NCBI RefSeq assembly: GCF_004786095.1
Contig: NZ_RHPJ01000002.1
Span: 1 to 64,000, forward strand
Direction of reading: 5' to 3'
DNA: 64,000 nt
Source: Serinibacter arcticus
Lineage (GTDB): Bacteria > Actinomycetota > Actinomycetes > Actinomycetales > Beutenbergiaceae
This document shows positions 40,565 through 50,253 of this stretch, one piece after another. Below the pieces are notes generated by a model that did no database searches, was not told the origin of the DNA, and saw only the letters and a program-made list of their open reading frames with translations. Made by a program: the position numbers and the translations under genes. Position 1 is the stretch's first letter, and every line of letters starts with the position of its first letter.

Positions 40565-41902
40565 TCACTCGGTCTCGAGGTCGTCCTTCAGGTCGCGGTC
40601 GTAGTTGGTCTGCAGGCTCGCCTGCAGGGTCTCCAGCGTGCCGGCGACGTCGGCGTCCTGCGTCAGGATCGCCTGCAGGCTCTTCGCGATCTCCAGGTCA
40701 CCGCCCGGGAGGAAGACGCGCGCGAAGTCCTGGCTGCGCGTGCGCTCCAGCTGCTCCACGGCGACCTCGAACTGCGGCGCCTCGGCGTAGACGGCCGACA
40801 TGTCGGCATCCTTCTGCACGGGCAGGTAGCCGGTGCCGGCGGAGAAGAACGCTGTGTTCTCCGCGTTGGTCAGGTAGGCGGCGAACATCGCTGCCGCGAG
40901 CTGGCGCTCCGGCTCGGACGCCGAGGCCACGGCGACGCCGGCGCCACCGGTGGGGACGACGCCGTCGGACGTCTCCGGTCCGCCCGGCAGGAAGCCGGTG
41001 CCGACCTCGAACGTGGCGGAGTCCAGGATGCCGGAGAGCGAGCCGGTGGAGGCGATGACCTGCGAGACGGAGCCCGAGGAGAACGCCGTGGCCGGGTCGC
41101 CCGAGGCGACCTCGGCCCAGCCGTCGTCGACCGACGCCTGCGCGAACTCGAGAGCCGCGACGGTGTTCTCGTCCGAGACGGTGGCGAGGTCCCAGTCCTC
41201 GCTCCAGCCGCCGCCGAAGCCCCACACGAGGTTCGACATCGTCCACGCCGGGTACTGGTCCTCGGCCGGGTAGCCGAACGGGGTGGCGGCGGGGACGGCC
41301 GTGGCGATCGCGGCGGAGAACTCCTTGGCCTCCTCCCACGTCTCGGGGGCGCGGTCCTCGAGACCGGCGGCGGCGTAGTGGTCCTTGTTGTAGTAGAACA
41401 GCGGCGTCGAGCGGGCGTACGGCACCGCGTAGTGGTCGTCCTCGTACAGGTAGTCGCCCAGCAGCGTGTCCTGGTAGGTGCTGGTGTCGACGTCGGCCGC
41501 CTCGAGCACGTCGTCGAGCGGGAGGATCGACCCGTTGAGGTAGGCGGGGAACCAGGTCGCGTCGGAGAGCACGACGAGGTCGCCGACGTCGCCGGAGGTC
41601 TGCGCCGTCTGGAACTTCTGCGCCACCTCCTCGTAGTTCGCGCCGGCGGTGACGAGCTCGACCGAGATGCCGGTCTCCTCCTCGAAGCCCGCGATGAGCT
41701 CCTTCTCCAGCTCGATCGACCCCCCGGGGTGGTTGGACCAGAACGTGATCTCGGTGGCCGGCTCGACGCCGGAGAAGTCGACCGCCTCGGCGGCGGAGTC
41801 GGCCGAGCCGCTGGAGCCGGTGGCGGGGCCGCACGCGGCGAGGACAGCCACGGTGGCGGCGGCGAGCGCCGCGGTGAGGATCGGACGGGCGTTGCTGGAC
41901 AC
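40565..41902 (-). CDS. CUT1 sugar ABC importer, substrate-binding lipoprotein (UgpB/MalE type)
   Basis: A 445-residue lipoprotein: lipobox VLAAC (Cys about 24), a Ser/Gly-rich linker, then an SBP_bac_1 fold (TEITFWSNHPGGSIELEKELIAGFEEETGISVELV, YEEVAQKFQTAQ, GDLVVLSDATWFPAYL, YARSTPLFYYNKDHY, WTMSNLVWGFGGGWSE). The FYYNK element and length fit glycerol-3-phosphate- or oligosaccharide-type binders. It is the last gene of a three-gene operon after its two permeases. AAAGG precedes the GTG start. No ATPase gene is present nearby. Ligand not assigned. Confidence 0.93.
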   Translation of the reverse strand: MSSNARPILTAALAAATVAVLAACGPATGSSGSADSAAEAVDFSGVEPATEITFWSNHPGGSIELEKELIAGFEEETGISVELVTAGANYEEVAQKFQTAQTSGDVGDLVVLSDATWFPAYLNGSILPLDDVLEAADVDTSTYQDTLLGDYLYEDDHYAVPYARSTPLFYYNKDHYAAAGLEDRAPETWEEAKEFSAAIATAVPAATPFGYPAEDQYPAWTMSNLVWGFGGGWSEDWDLATVSDENTVAALEFAQASVDDGWAEVASGDPATAFSSGSVSQVIASTGSLSGILDSATFEVGTGFLPGGPETSDGVVPTGGAGVAVASASEPERQLAAAMFAAYLTNAENTAFFSAGTGYLPVQKDADMSAVYAEAPQFEVAVEQLERTRSQDFARVFLPGGDLEIAKSLQAILTQDADVAGTLETLQASLQTNYDRDLKDDLETE

Positions 41903-41968
41903 GGTCGGTGCCTTTCGTCGGGTCTGTCTCGGAGGATCTGTCGTGCGGGAGGGTGGGATCGGGGGGCG

Positions 41969-42922
41969 CTACTTCACGGCGCCCTGCGTGAGGCCCGCGA
42001 CGATGTGGCGCTGCAGGAGCGCGAACACCAGCAGCACGGGCACGATCACGAGCACGGCGCCGGCCATGAGCACGCCGTACGCGCCGGTCTGGCTCTCGAT
42101 GGAGCGCAGGAGGTTGAGGCCGACGGGGAGCGTCATGTTCTCGGGGCTGTCGATGATGACCAGCGGCCACAGGAAGTTGTTCCACTCGTTGACCACGGTC
42201 ACGAGGGCGACGGTCACGATCGCGGGCAGGCTGACGGGCGCGACGATCGACCACAGCCGACGCCAGTGCCCGGCGCCGTCGAGCTCGGCCGCCTCCACCA
42301 GCTCCAGCGGGAGCGCCCGGAACTGCTGGCGCAGGAGGAACGTGCCGAACGCCGTCCCCAGACCGGGCAGGACGATCCCCCACAGGGTGTCGCGGCCGCC
42401 GAGCGCCGAGATGGTCAGGTAGTTGGGCAGCATCGCCGCCTCGGGCGGGACCATCAGCGCCACGAGGATGCCGAGGAAGATCGCGTTGCGGCCCGGCACC
42501 CGCACGAAGACGAGCGCGTAGGCGGTGGTGATCGCCAGCAGGACCTTGATCCCGGCGCCCACCGCCGTGACCACCACGCTGTTGAGGAAGACGCGGGCGA
42601 GCGGCACGCGGTCCGCCACCAGGGCGTAGTTGGCCGAGGTCGGGTCCTGCGGCCAGAGCGTCGGGTCGGGCGTGACGATCTCCGACGCGGGCTTGAACGA
42701 GGCGATCAGCATCCACACGAGCGGCGCCGCGATGATCAGGACGGCGATCACCAGTGGGAGGTAGCCGCCCACCAGGGTCGCCACGACGTTCTCCCGCCGG
42801 AAGGCCCTGCGCCACTCGGGTTGGGTCGGGGCGGGAGCGGGGCCGGTGGTGCTGGGGGTACCGGGGGCGCCGTCGGCGTCACGCGACGTGGCCGCGGACG
42901 TGGTGCGGGTGACGGTGCTCAT
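41969..42922 (-). CDS. CUT1 sugar ABC importer permease (MalG/UgpE type)
   Basis: A 317-residue protein with a 40-residue polar N-terminus (Pro/Ala/Thr-rich) and six membrane helices. The EAA loop ELVEAAELDGAGHWRRLWSIVAPVSLPAI (about 215-243) that docks the ATPase is complete, and it ends with VAGLTQGAVK as usual for MalG-type permeases. The ATG overlaps the preceding permease stop (ATGA). It works with the adjacent permease and lipoprotein; the ATPase must come from elsewhere, probably a shared MsiK-type protein. Confidence 0.94.
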   Translation of the reverse strand: MSTVTRTTSAATSRDADGAPGTPSTTGPAPAPTQPEWRRAFRRENVVATLVGGYLPLVIAVLIIAAPLVWMLIASFKPASEIVTPDPTLWPQDPTSANYALVADRVPLARVFLNSVVVTAVGAGIKVLLAITTAYALVFVRVPGRNAIFLGILVALMVPPEAAMLPNYLTISALGGRDTLWGIVLPGLGTAFGTFLLRQQFRALPLELVEAAELDGAGHWRRLWSIVAPVSLPAIVTVALVTVVNEWNNFLWPLVIIDSPENMTLPVGLNLLRSIESQTGAYGVLMAGAVLVIVPVLLVFALLQRHIVAGLTQGAVK

Positions 42923-43866
42923 CGGTAGTGGACCTTCCGCTCGACGTAGCGGAGCTGGACGGCCGTGACCACGAACAGCACCACGAAGAGGACGACGGCG
43001 AGGGCCGCGGAGTAGCCCGCGCGCTGGTAGGCGCCGAAGGACTGCAGGAAGATCTCGAAGATGATCGTGTTCGTGCCGTTGCCCGTCGGCGTCATGATCC
43101 GCAGGATGTCGAACGCCTGCATCGAGGACAGGATGCAGGTCACCGACAGGAAGAAGACCGTCGGGCCGAGCAGGGGAAGCTTGACCGAGAAGAGCTGGCG
43201 CACCGGGCCGGCGCCGTCGAGCTGCGCGGCCTCGAGCAGGTCCTTCGGGATCGACTGCAGGCCCGCGAGGTAGACCACGGCGCAGTAGCCGAGGTTCTTC
43301 CAGACGTAGACGACGATGACCATCACCAGGGCGAGGGTCGGGTCGATGAACCAGTTGGGCGAGCTCTGACCGAGCGCCCGCAGCACGTGCCCGAGCAGCC
43401 CGATACGCGGGTCGAAGATGAACAGCCAGATCAGTCCGACGCCGACGCCGGAGAGCACGTACGGGGCGAACACCGCCGTCCGGGCGAACGTCTTGCCGGG
43501 CAGGTTCCGGTCGAGCACGAGCGCGACCAGCAGGCCCAGCACCATCGACCCGACGACGGTGGCGAGCGTGAAGATCAGCGTCACGCGCCACACGTCGAAC
43601 CCGCGCGACGACGTGAACAGCTCGACGTAGTTCGCCAGGCCCACCACGTCGGCCGTCCGCGCCCCGAGTCGCCAGTCGAGCAACGAGTAGTACACGTTCG
43701 AGGCCAGCGGGAAGTAGATGAACGCCAGGATCAGCGCGATGTTCGGCCCGGCGAGCAGGACGAAGGTGAGGTGTCGGCGCGAGGTGGCGCTCCGGCGTCG
43801 TCGTCGCCGATCGGGGTCCGCGACCCTCGGCGCTGGTCGCGCTGGTGCCACTGGTGTCACTGCCAT
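42919..43866 (-). CDS. CUT1 sugar ABC importer permease (MalF/UgpA type)
   Basis: A 315-residue six-helix permease with a basic N-terminus (DPDRRRRRRSATSRRH). NIALILAFIYFPLASNVYYSLLDW and the EAA loop DLLEAAQLDGAGPVRQLFSVKLPLLGPT identify it. It is the first gene of the three-gene operon. The ATG at 43866 is supported by GGAG upstream and by the family-like start; the open frame goes further but reads as random. The 253-base gap to the divergent acetyltransferase gene holds its promoter; I see no clear operator there. Confidence 0.93.
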   Translation of the reverse strand: MAVTPVAPARPAPRVADPDRRRRRRSATSRRHLTFVLLAGPNIALILAFIYFPLASNVYYSLLDWRLGARTADVVGLANYVELFTSSRGFDVWRVTLIFTLATVVGSMVLGLLVALVLDRNLPGKTFARTAVFAPYVLSGVGVGLIWLFIFDPRIGLLGHVLRALGQSSPNWFIDPTLALVMVIVVYVWKNLGYCAVVYLAGLQSIPKDLLEAAQLDGAGPVRQLFSVKLPLLGPTVFFLSVTCILSSMQAFDILRIMTPTGNGTNTIIFEIFLQSFGAYQRAGYSAALAVVLFVVLFVVTAVQLRYVERKVHYR

Positions 43867-44119
43867 GAACGAGCACTCCGACCCGGATCCGCCGCGGCGG
43901 CCCTCGGACGAGGGCGACCACGCCGAGGCTAGGGAGGCCGGATGAACTGCTCGGGGCGCGCCGTCGACCTGCGCGCGAACCCCGGGCGGGCGACGGATGA
44001 CCGGGAGGTGTCGGGACCGCGCGGCGGGCGCCGAGGGGCCGAGCGAGGGGTGTACTGCTGGTGCCTCCCTCGCGGGCGCGGACGTCCGTAGCGTGGGGGA
44101 GGACCGAGGAGAGGAACCC

Positions 44120-44704
44120 ATGCAGCTCGCCGACTTTCTTGCGCACGTCGACGGCGGAGCCCCCATCGAGGGCGGCTCCGCGGCGCACGCGTTCATGCAC
44201 GCCGCCTCCCAGGAGGCGCTGCAGATCGTCGCCGAGCTGAACGGCGCCTATCGAACGCCGGACGAGGTGCGGGCGCTGCTGTCCCGGCTGACCGGCCGTG
44301 AGGTCGACGCGTCGGTCACCCTCTTCCCGCCGTTCTCGAGCGAGTTCGGCAAGAACCTGACCCTCGGCCGCGACGTCTTCATCAACCAGGGCTGCCGGTT
44401 CCAGGACACGGGCGGCATCACGATCGGTGACGGCACCCTCGTGGGCCACGGCACCACCCTCACGACGCTGAACCACGCGCTCGATCCGGCGCGCCGCGCC
44501 GACATGGTCCCCGCGCCCGTGCGGATCGGGCGCCGGGTCTGGCTGGGCGCGTCCGTCACCGTGGTCCCGGGCGTCACGATCGGTGACGGCGCGGTCGTCG
44601 GGGCCGGCGCCGTCGTGACGAAGGACGTACCCGCCGATGCGATCGTCGCGGGCGTGCCCGCCAGGGTGATCCGGACGACGGGGTTCGACTCCACTTCATC
44701 GTGA
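44120..44704 (+). CDS. Sugar O-acetyltransferase (maltose acetyltransferase-like)
   Basis: A 194-residue left-handed beta-helix acetyltransferase: N-terminal Mac-like helices (1-60), [44 protein letters not shown] (catalytic His in NHAL), and hexapeptide repeats [37 protein letters not shown]. It acetylates sugars or galactosides with acetyl-CoA, often seen as detoxification beside sugar transporters, as here. GAGAGGA precedes the ATG, and a TAGCGT box lies about 27 bases upstream. Confidence 0.92.
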   Translation: MQLADFLAHVDGGAPIEGGSAAHAFMHAASQEALQIVAELNGAYRTPDEVRALLSRLTGREVDASVTLFPPFSSEFGKNLTLGRDVFINQGCRFQDTGGITIGDGTLVGHGTTLTTLNHALDPARRADMVPAPVRIGRRVWLGASVTVVPGVTIGDGAVVGAGAVVTKDVPADAIVAGVPARVIRTTGFDSTSS

Positions 44705-44812
44705 GCGCGGCCCCCCGTCGTACGTTGGAGATCTCTCCCCGTCCCCCGACCTGACCTCTCCCTGCCCTGCCCTCCCCCATTCGTCCCCTCTCGACCACCA
44801 CCCAGGAGAACC

Positions 44813-45859
44813 ATGCGCACCGTCAACGCCTATGCCGCCCCGTCCGCCACGGAGCCGCTGATCAAGACCACCATCGAGCGTCGCGACGTCGGCACCCACG
44901 ACGTCCTGATCGACATCGCCTACGCCGGCATCTGCCACTCCGACATCCACACCGTCCGCGGTGAGTGGGGCGAGATCGCCTACCCGCTCGTCGTCGGCCA
45001 CGAGATCGTCGGGCGCGTCACCGAGGTCGGCGACGGCGTCAGCAAGCACGCCGTGGGTGACCTCGTCGGCGTCGGCTGCATGGTCAACTCCTGCAAGGAG
45101 TGCGAGCAGTGCCTCGCCGACCAGGAGCAGTACTGCCTCAAGGGCAACGTCGGCACCTACGGCGCGAAGGACCCGGCCGACGGCACGGTCACGCAGGGCG
45201 GCTACTCGCAGGCCGTCGTCGTGAACGAGGACTTCGTCCTGCGCGTGCCCGAGAGCCTCGACGTCGAGAAGGTCGCCCCGCTGCTGTGCGCGGGCATCAC
45301 GACGTACTCGCCGCTGCACCACTGGAAGGCGGGCCCCGGCACGCGCGTGGCCGTCGTCGGCATGGGCGGGCTGGGCCACATGGCCGTCAAGATCGCCCAC
45401 GCGATGGGCGCCGAGGTCACCGTGCTCTCGCAGACCCTGTCCAAGAAGGAGGACGGCCTGCGCCTCGGCGCCGACCACTACTACGCCACCAGCGACCCCG
45501 AGACGTTCGAGACGCTGGCGAGCTCGTTCGACCTCATCATCAACACGGTCTCGGCCTCGATCGACATGGGCGCGCACCTGAACCTGCTCGCCGTGGACGG
45601 CACGTTCGTCAACGTCGGTGCGCCGTCGGAGCCGCTGCCCGTGCCGGCGTTCGCGCTCATCCCCAAGCGCATCAGCTGGGCCGGTTCGGCCATCGGCGGC
45701 ATCCGGGAGACGCAGGAGATGCTCGACTTCTGCGCCGAGCACGGCATCGTGCCGGAGACCGAGCTGATCTCGGCCGACCAGATCAACGAGGCGTACGAGC
45801 GCGTGCTGAAGTCCGACGTGCGGTACCGCTTCGTGATCGACGCCGCGACGCTCGCCTGA
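44813..45859 (+). CDS. Zinc-dependent alcohol dehydrogenase (AdhC/YahK, cinnamyl-alcohol type)
   Basis: A 348-residue medium-chain dehydrogenase. Catalytic zinc ligands are Cys in AGICHSDIH and the GHE of [10 protein letters not shown]; the structural zinc set is [15 protein letters not shown]; the NADP loop is [16 protein letters not shown]. The CHSD motif and length place it with NADP-dependent aldehyde/alcohol reductases of broad range. The ATG follows AGGAGA. The 108-base upstream region is pyrimidine-rich. A perfect terminator lies 11 bases after the stop. Confidence 0.95.
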   Translation: MRTVNAYAAPSATEPLIKTTIERRDVGTHDVLIDIAYAGICHSDIHTVRGEWGEIAYPLVVGHEIVGRVTEVGDGVSKHAVGDLVGVGCMVNSCKECEQCLADQEQYCLKGNVGTYGAKDPADGTVTQGGYSQAVVVNEDFVLRVPESLDVEKVAPLLCAGITTYSPLHHWKAGPGTRVAVVGMGGLGHMAVKIAHAMGAEVTVLSQTLSKKEDGLRLGADHYYATSDPETFETLASSFDLIINTVSASIDMGAHLNLLAVDGTFVNVGAPSEPLPVPAFALIPKRISWAGSAIGGIRETQEMLDFCAEHGIVPETELISADQINEAYERVLKSDVRYRFVIDAATLA

Positions 45860-45869
45860 GTCGCGCGTG

Positions 45870-45901
45870 AGAACGGCCGGCCCCGAGGGGCCGGCCGTTC
45901 T
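45870..45901. terminator. Perfect 15-bp terminator hairpin after the alcohol dehydrogenase gene
   Basis: AGAACGGCCGGCCCC, a GA loop and the exact complement. It lies between the dehydrogenase stop and the convergent permease stop, so it can act for both. Confidence 0.85.
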
Positions 45902-45920
45902 GCCGTCTGCGGACCTCCTC

Positions 45921-46829
45921 CTAGCCCTTGACCGACCCGGAGGTCAGGCCACGGACGAAGAACCGCTGGAGCAGCACGAACACCAGGATCGGCACGATCA
46001 TCGAGATGAACGCGCCGGCCGTGACGATCTCCGCGCCCTGCCCCTGGGTGCCGAGCATCTGCTGCACCCGCACGACCACCGTCGTGTTGGACGGCAGCAG
46101 GAACAGCTTGGCGATGAGCAGGTCGTTCCACACCCAGAGGAACTGCAGGGTGGCGAACGCCGCGATCGCCGGGATCGACATGGGCGCGACCAGCAGCCAG
46201 AACGTCTGGTAGTGGCTGGCTCCGTCGATCTTGGCCGACTCGACCACCGAGAACGGCAGCGTGCTCATGTAGTTGCGCAGCGTGTAGAGGCACAGCGGCA
46301 TCCCGAAGCCCGTGTGCAGCAGCCACACCGCCACGAACTGGCCCGAGATGCCGACGCCGTTCGGGCCGAGCAGGTTGAGCATCGGCGACAGCGCCACCTG
46401 GATCGGCACCACCATCACCCCGACGATGATGACGAACAGCGTCTCCTTCGCCGGGAAGTTCATGAACGCGAAGGCGTAGGCGCCGAACGCCGCGAACATG
46501 ATCGGCAGGATCGTGGCCGGGACGGACACCACGAGCGTGTTCAGGAGCGACGCGCCCATGTCCTGGCCCTGCAGGACCCCGGTGTAGTTGTCGAGCGTCC
46601 ACCCCTGGTTCAGCGGATCGGTGAACACGTTCCACCAACCGACCGAGGCCTGGGCGTCCCTGCTGCGGAGCGTGCTCAGGAAGAGCGCGAGGCTGGGCAG
46701 GACCCAGAGGGCGGCGAGCACCGTCGCCACGATGATGGACGTCCAGCTCCGTCGTCGTCCGTCCTTCATGAAGCCGGGCTGGCGGTTGCTGGTGCGCTCC
46801 GCCGGCGCGCTCGTGACAGCGGCGCTCAT
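45921..46829 (-). CDS. CUT1 sugar ABC importer permease (AglG/MalG type)
   Basis: A 302-residue six-helix permease with EAA loop SVVESAKIDGASHYQTFWLLVAPMSIPAI and the end RFFVRGLTSGSVKG. FGMPLCLYTLRNYMSTLP and the region AFMNFPAKETLFVIIVG resemble alpha-glucoside (Agl) permeases. Its ATG overlaps the preceding permease stop (ATGA). It is the last gene of a three-gene operon and ends 20 bases before the shared terminator. Confidence 0.93.
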   Translation of the reverse strand: MSAAVTSAPAERTSNRQPGFMKDGRRRSWTSIIVATVLAALWVLPSLALFLSTLRSRDAQASVGWWNVFTDPLNQGWTLDNYTGVLQGQDMGASLLNTLVVSVPATILPIMFAAFGAYAFAFMNFPAKETLFVIIVGVMVVPIQVALSPMLNLLGPNGVGISGQFVAVWLLHTGFGMPLCLYTLRNYMSTLPFSVVESAKIDGASHYQTFWLLVAPMSIPAIAAFATLQFLWVWNDLLIAKLFLLPSNTTVVVRVQQMLGTQGQGAEIVTAGAFISMIVPILVFVLLQRFFVRGLTSGSVKG

Positions 46830-47962
46830 CGGCCCTGCTCCTTCCGGAAGGTACGGACCTGGTAGACGAGGATCGGCAGGACCAGGAGGAGCAGGACGAC
46901 GACGATCGCCGCCGCGCGACCGGCGTTGCCCGCCGTGAAGAGCTCCTGGAAGAACATCAGCGCGATCACGTTCGAGTCGCTCTGACCGTTCGTGAGGACG
47001 TAGATGATGTCGAAGACCTTCAGGACGAGGATCACGACGGTGATGTAGACGGTCAGGATGGTCCCCCTGATCTGGGGCACGATCACCTGGAGGAACACCT
47101 GGCGCTCGTTCGCGCCGTCCAGCCGGGCGGCCTCGAGCGTGTCCTCCGGAACGCCCTTGATCGCACCCGAGAGCAGGATCATCGCGAAGCCGGCCTGCAT
47201 CCAGATGAGGATCACCATCATGAGCAGGGAGTTCAGGCGCCCCTGGTCCATCCGCAGCCAGTCGTTGGACGTGCCGAGGATGGCGTTCAGCGCACCGAGG
47301 TTGGGGTTCGGGTTGTAGATCAGCTCGCGCCAGATCGTCGACGCCGCCACGAACGAGATCGCCATGGGCAGGAAGATCAGGCTCTTGGCGAACTTCTCAC
47401 CGCTCGCCGAGAGCCGGTCCGTGAACAGCGCGACGAACAGGCCCACCGCGACCGTGAGGACGGGCACGATGATCAGCCACAGCGCGTTGTTCGTCAGGGC
47501 GACCCAGAACGAGCCGTCGGTGAAGATCGACCGGAAGTTGTCCAGTCCCACGTACGCGGTGCTGTCCCGGTTTGCGAACGCGTAGTTGATCGTCTGGACG
47601 GCGGGGTAGAGCAGCATGAGCGAGATGAGCCCGAACGCCGGGATGAGGAAGGCGTAGGGGATCAGTCCCTGGGACAGGCGCTGCGGGAGCGACTCGATGA
47701 AGACGTTGACGAAGTAGAACAGCAGGGCTGCCCCACCCAGACCGGCGACGACCCCGACCAGCGCCATCAGCACCCGGCTGTTGCCGTACCAGCCGGGGTA
47801 GTAGGCGAGGGACAGGAAGATGTTCACGGCCAGCCACGCCACGACGGCCAGTCCCACCAGACCCACCATCAGCCGCAGCGGCCGGGCGGGCGCCCCGCCC
47901 CTGCGGACCGGACCCCTGGCGGGCGCCGTCGGTTCCGTGGTGGTCGCGCTCGCCGCGGTCAC
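46826..47962 (-). CDS. CUT1 sugar ABC importer permease (AglF type) with extra N-terminal helices
   Basis: A 378-residue permease longer than the usual 290-320. Two or three additional helices (LRLMVGLVGLAVVAWLAVNI; LMALVGVVAGLGGAALLFYFV) precede the normal six, which carry EAA loop DTLEAARLDGANERQVFLQVIVPQI. This extended layout is typical of alpha-glucoside permease AglF. GTG start overlaps the binding-protein stop (GTGA); the open frame further upstream is Arg-rich and rejected. Confidence 0.92.
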   Translation of the reverse strand: MTAASATTTEPTAPARGPVRRGGAPARPLRLMVGLVGLAVVAWLAVNIFLSLAYYPGWYGNSRVLMALVGVVAGLGGAALLFYFVNVFIESLPQRLSQGLIPYAFLIPAFGLISLMLLYPAVQTINYAFANRDSTAYVGLDNFRSIFTDGSFWVALTNNALWLIIVPVLTVAVGLFVALFTDRLSASGEKFAKSLIFLPMAISFVAASTIWRELIYNPNPNLGALNAILGTSNDWLRMDQGRLNSLLMMVILIWMQAGFAMILLSGAIKGVPEDTLEAARLDGANERQVFLQVIVPQIRGTILTVYITVVILVLKVFDIIYVLTNGQSDSNVIALMFFQELFTAGNAGRAAAIVVVLLLLVLPILVYQVRTFRKEQGR

Positions 47963-49335
47963 GACGCCTCTTCGTCGTCGGCGTCGGGCCAGCTGTTCTC
48001 GATGTCGGTCGTCACCTGCTCGGCGGTCTTGGCACCGCTGACCCACTCCGTCATCGCGGTCCAGAACGAGCCGCCGCCAACGGCGTTGGGCATGAGGTCG
48101 GAACCGTCGTACCGGAACACGTCGGCCTCGGCGACGATCTCGGCCGTGCGCCGCGTGACGTCGTCGGGGTACTGGCTGACGTCGAACGTCGTGTGCGGGG
48201 AGAGCCAGCCACCCGCCTCGGCCCAGGGTCCGCCGAACTCCGGCGAGGTCAGGAACTGCATGACCGCGATGGCGTCCTCGTCGTTGCCGTTCATCAGCGC
48301 GGCGAGGTCACCGCCGCCCAGGATGGGCTGACCGGTGTAGTCGCCCTCGGCCGCCGGCGGGAACGCGAAGATCCCGACCTCGGCGTCGAGATCGGCCTGC
48401 ACGTCGTCCGGGAAGAACCCCGTGACGAAGTTGCCCTGACGCTCCATCAGGCACTGCGGCGGTTCCTGGAAGGCCGGGAGCATGGCCTCCCCGAAGGGCA
48501 CGGACAGGACGGCGTTGCGGCCCCCCAGGACGTTCTCGGGAACGTCGAGCAGCTCGCCGTAGGCGTCGAACGCCGCGATCACGCGCTCGTCGTTGAAGGG
48601 GATCTGGTGGGAGGTCCACTGGTCGTACACGTCGGGGCCCCACAGGCGGAGCATGTACTCCTCGATCCAGTCGGTCCCGACCCAGCCGGTCGCCTGGTCC
48701 GACTCCCAACCCATGCACCAGGCCGCCGTGCCGCTGTCGCGGATCTGCGTCGCGACGTCGGCCAGCTCGGTCAGGTTGGCGGGCTCCGTGTCGTACCCGC
48801 CGGCCTCGTAGGCCGCGAGCGGATACCAGACAAGGGACTTCACCGCCATCCGCATGGGGGCGCCCCAGGTGCGGCCGCCCTGCGACGCCGCCTCCAGGAA
48901 CCCCGACACCAGGGTGGTGTCGAGCGCGTCGTAGTCGAGGTAGGTGTCGATCGGCTGGATGAACCCGTCGTCGGCCAGACCCAGGAGGCCGCCCGGCTGC
49001 GGGAAGATCGCGATGTCCGGCTGCTGCCCCGAACCGGTGCGGAGCTGGATCGTGTTGGTGAAGTCCTGGTCGGACGTGTACTGCACGTCGATGCCGCTGG
49101 AGGTCTCGAACTCGGTCAGCGAGGCCTCGAAGGCCTCCTGCTCCTGGCCTCCGAAGGCACCCAGGATCGTGACGACGCCGTCGCCGTCGGCCTCGGCGTT
49201 GTCAGCGAGGATGCCGCCACCCTCGCTGGACGACCCACCGCCCTGGTTGGGGTTCTGCAGACATCCGGACAGCAGCATCGATCCCGCCGCGGCCGTGCAC
49301 AACAGCGCTGTCGCGCGCCTTCTTGCCACCTGCAT
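47959..49335 (-). CDS. CUT1 sugar ABC importer, substrate-binding lipoprotein (AglE type)
   Basis: A 458-residue lipoprotein with lipobox MLLSGC (Cys about 25), a Gly/Ser-rich linker and an SBP fold (VVTILGAFGGQEQEAFEASLTEFE, PDIAIFPQPGGLLGLADDG, VKSLVWYPLAAYEAGGY, GWESDQATGWVGTDWIEEYMLRLWG). WCMGWESDQATGW and the overall length match alpha-glucoside binders of the AglE group. First gene of the operon. No glucosidase or ATPase gene is adjacent, so hydrolysis and energy coupling must be encoded elsewhere. The 133-base upstream gap contains a TAGTGG box but no clear operator. Confidence 0.92.
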   Translation of the reverse strand: MQVARRRATALLCTAAAGSMLLSGCLQNPNQGGGSSSEGGGILADNAEADGDGVVTILGAFGGQEQEAFEASLTEFETSSGIDVQYTSDQDFTNTIQLRTGSGQQPDIAIFPQPGGLLGLADDGFIQPIDTYLDYDALDTTLVSGFLEAASQGGRTWGAPMRMAVKSLVWYPLAAYEAGGYDTEPANLTELADVATQIRDSGTAAWCMGWESDQATGWVGTDWIEEYMLRLWGPDVYDQWTSHQIPFNDERVIAAFDAYGELLDVPENVLGGRNAVLSVPFGEAMLPAFQEPPQCLMERQGNFVTGFFPDDVQADLDAEVGIFAFPPAAEGDYTGQPILGGGDLAALMNGNDEDAIAVMQFLTSPEFGGPWAEAGGWLSPHTTFDVSQYPDDVTRRTAEIVAEADVFRYDGSDLMPNAVGGGSFWTAMTEWVSGAKTAEQVTTDIENSWPDADDEEAS

Positions 49336-49468
49336 GTGGACTCCTTCGTCTCACCGCGACGTCCCGCCCCGGATTCGGCCACTAGACACCCGCGGCGGCC
49401 CGGAGGGCAAGGACTTCGTGGCCGTCGCGCCTTTCGTGACGCAACCGAGATGAAGGAGCCGGCAGGAG

Positions 49469-50134
49469 TCAGGCGACCAGCGCGATGAAGAAGTCCCAGA
49501 ACTGCACCACTGCCAGGGCGGCGATCAGCAGGAACCAGGCGGCGAGGACGGGCGCCTGGTAGGCCTGCAGCCAGCGACCGGCGCGTGCCCAGCCCGACGA
49601 CGCGTCGCGCGGCAGGAGACGCAGGTTGCGCTGCGTGACCATCACGAACAGCGGGATCGTCACGGCCCAGACCGCCATGCAGTAGGGGCACAGCGCGCCG
49701 AGCTGGTACAGGCTCGTGTAGATCAGGAAGTGAACGAACACGAGGGCGAGGATCACGCCCACCTGGAGGCCCGCCCAGTACCAGCGGGCCAGCCGAGCCC
49801 CGCCGAGGAGCGCCGCGCCGGCGGCGACGACCACGGGGAAGGCCATCACGCCGATGAGCGGGTTGGGGAACCCGAACAGCGCTCCCTGGGCCGAGCTCAT
49901 CGCCTCGGTGCACGAGACGAGGGCGTTGAACGAGCAGCTCGGCACGTGGTTGGGGTCGACCAGGACGGCGATCCGCTCGAGCATCAGCGCGAACGACGCC
50001 ACGAGGCCGATGCTCGCGAGCACCACGACGGCGATCGCGAACCGGCGCGGGGTGGCGCCGTGCGCCCACGCCTGGGAGTGCTCGAGGTCGGCGGGGCTGT
50101 CGGGGGTGGCGGACTCCGCCGTCGCCGTCGTCAT
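49469..50134 (-). CDS. Vitamin K epoxide reductase (VKOR) family protein
   Basis: A 221-residue membrane protein with five helices. The loop Cys pair lies in CSFNALVSCTEAMSS and the active-site CXXC in LGALCPYCMAVW, as in bacterial VKORs that reoxidise DsbA-like proteins with quinone to form disulfides outside the membrane. GAGGAG stands before the ATG. No DsbA-like gene is adjacent, and it is transcribed behind the cyclophilin gene on the same strand with a 119-base gap. Secreted proteins in this window with Cys pairs could be clients. Confidence 0.93.
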   Translation of the reverse strand: MTTATAESATPDSPADLEHSQAWAHGATPRRFAIAVVVLASIGLVASFALMLERIAVLVDPNHVPSCSFNALVSCTEAMSSAQGALFGFPNPLIGVMAFPVVVAAGAALLGGARLARWYWAGLQVGVILALVFVHFLIYTSLYQLGALCPYCMAVWAVTIPLFVMVTQRNLRLLPRDASSGWARAGRWLQAYQAPVLAAWFLLIAALAVVQFWDFFIALVA

Positions 50135-50253
50135 CTGCTTCTCCTCGGGGAACACGGGGGTGGCTCCCGTCGTCGGGAACGTGACGCGAACGGTAGCCGC
50201 ACGCCCTGGGAGGGCTCCCAGGTTAGCGCGCGGCGTGCTCGGTGGGTCGAGCC

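Noticed and set aside
41969-44476. A single 835-residue gene spanning both permeases
   Set aside because: The frame is open by composition only; the downstream permease begins at its own ATG at 42922, overlapping the stop of the first permease in another frame.
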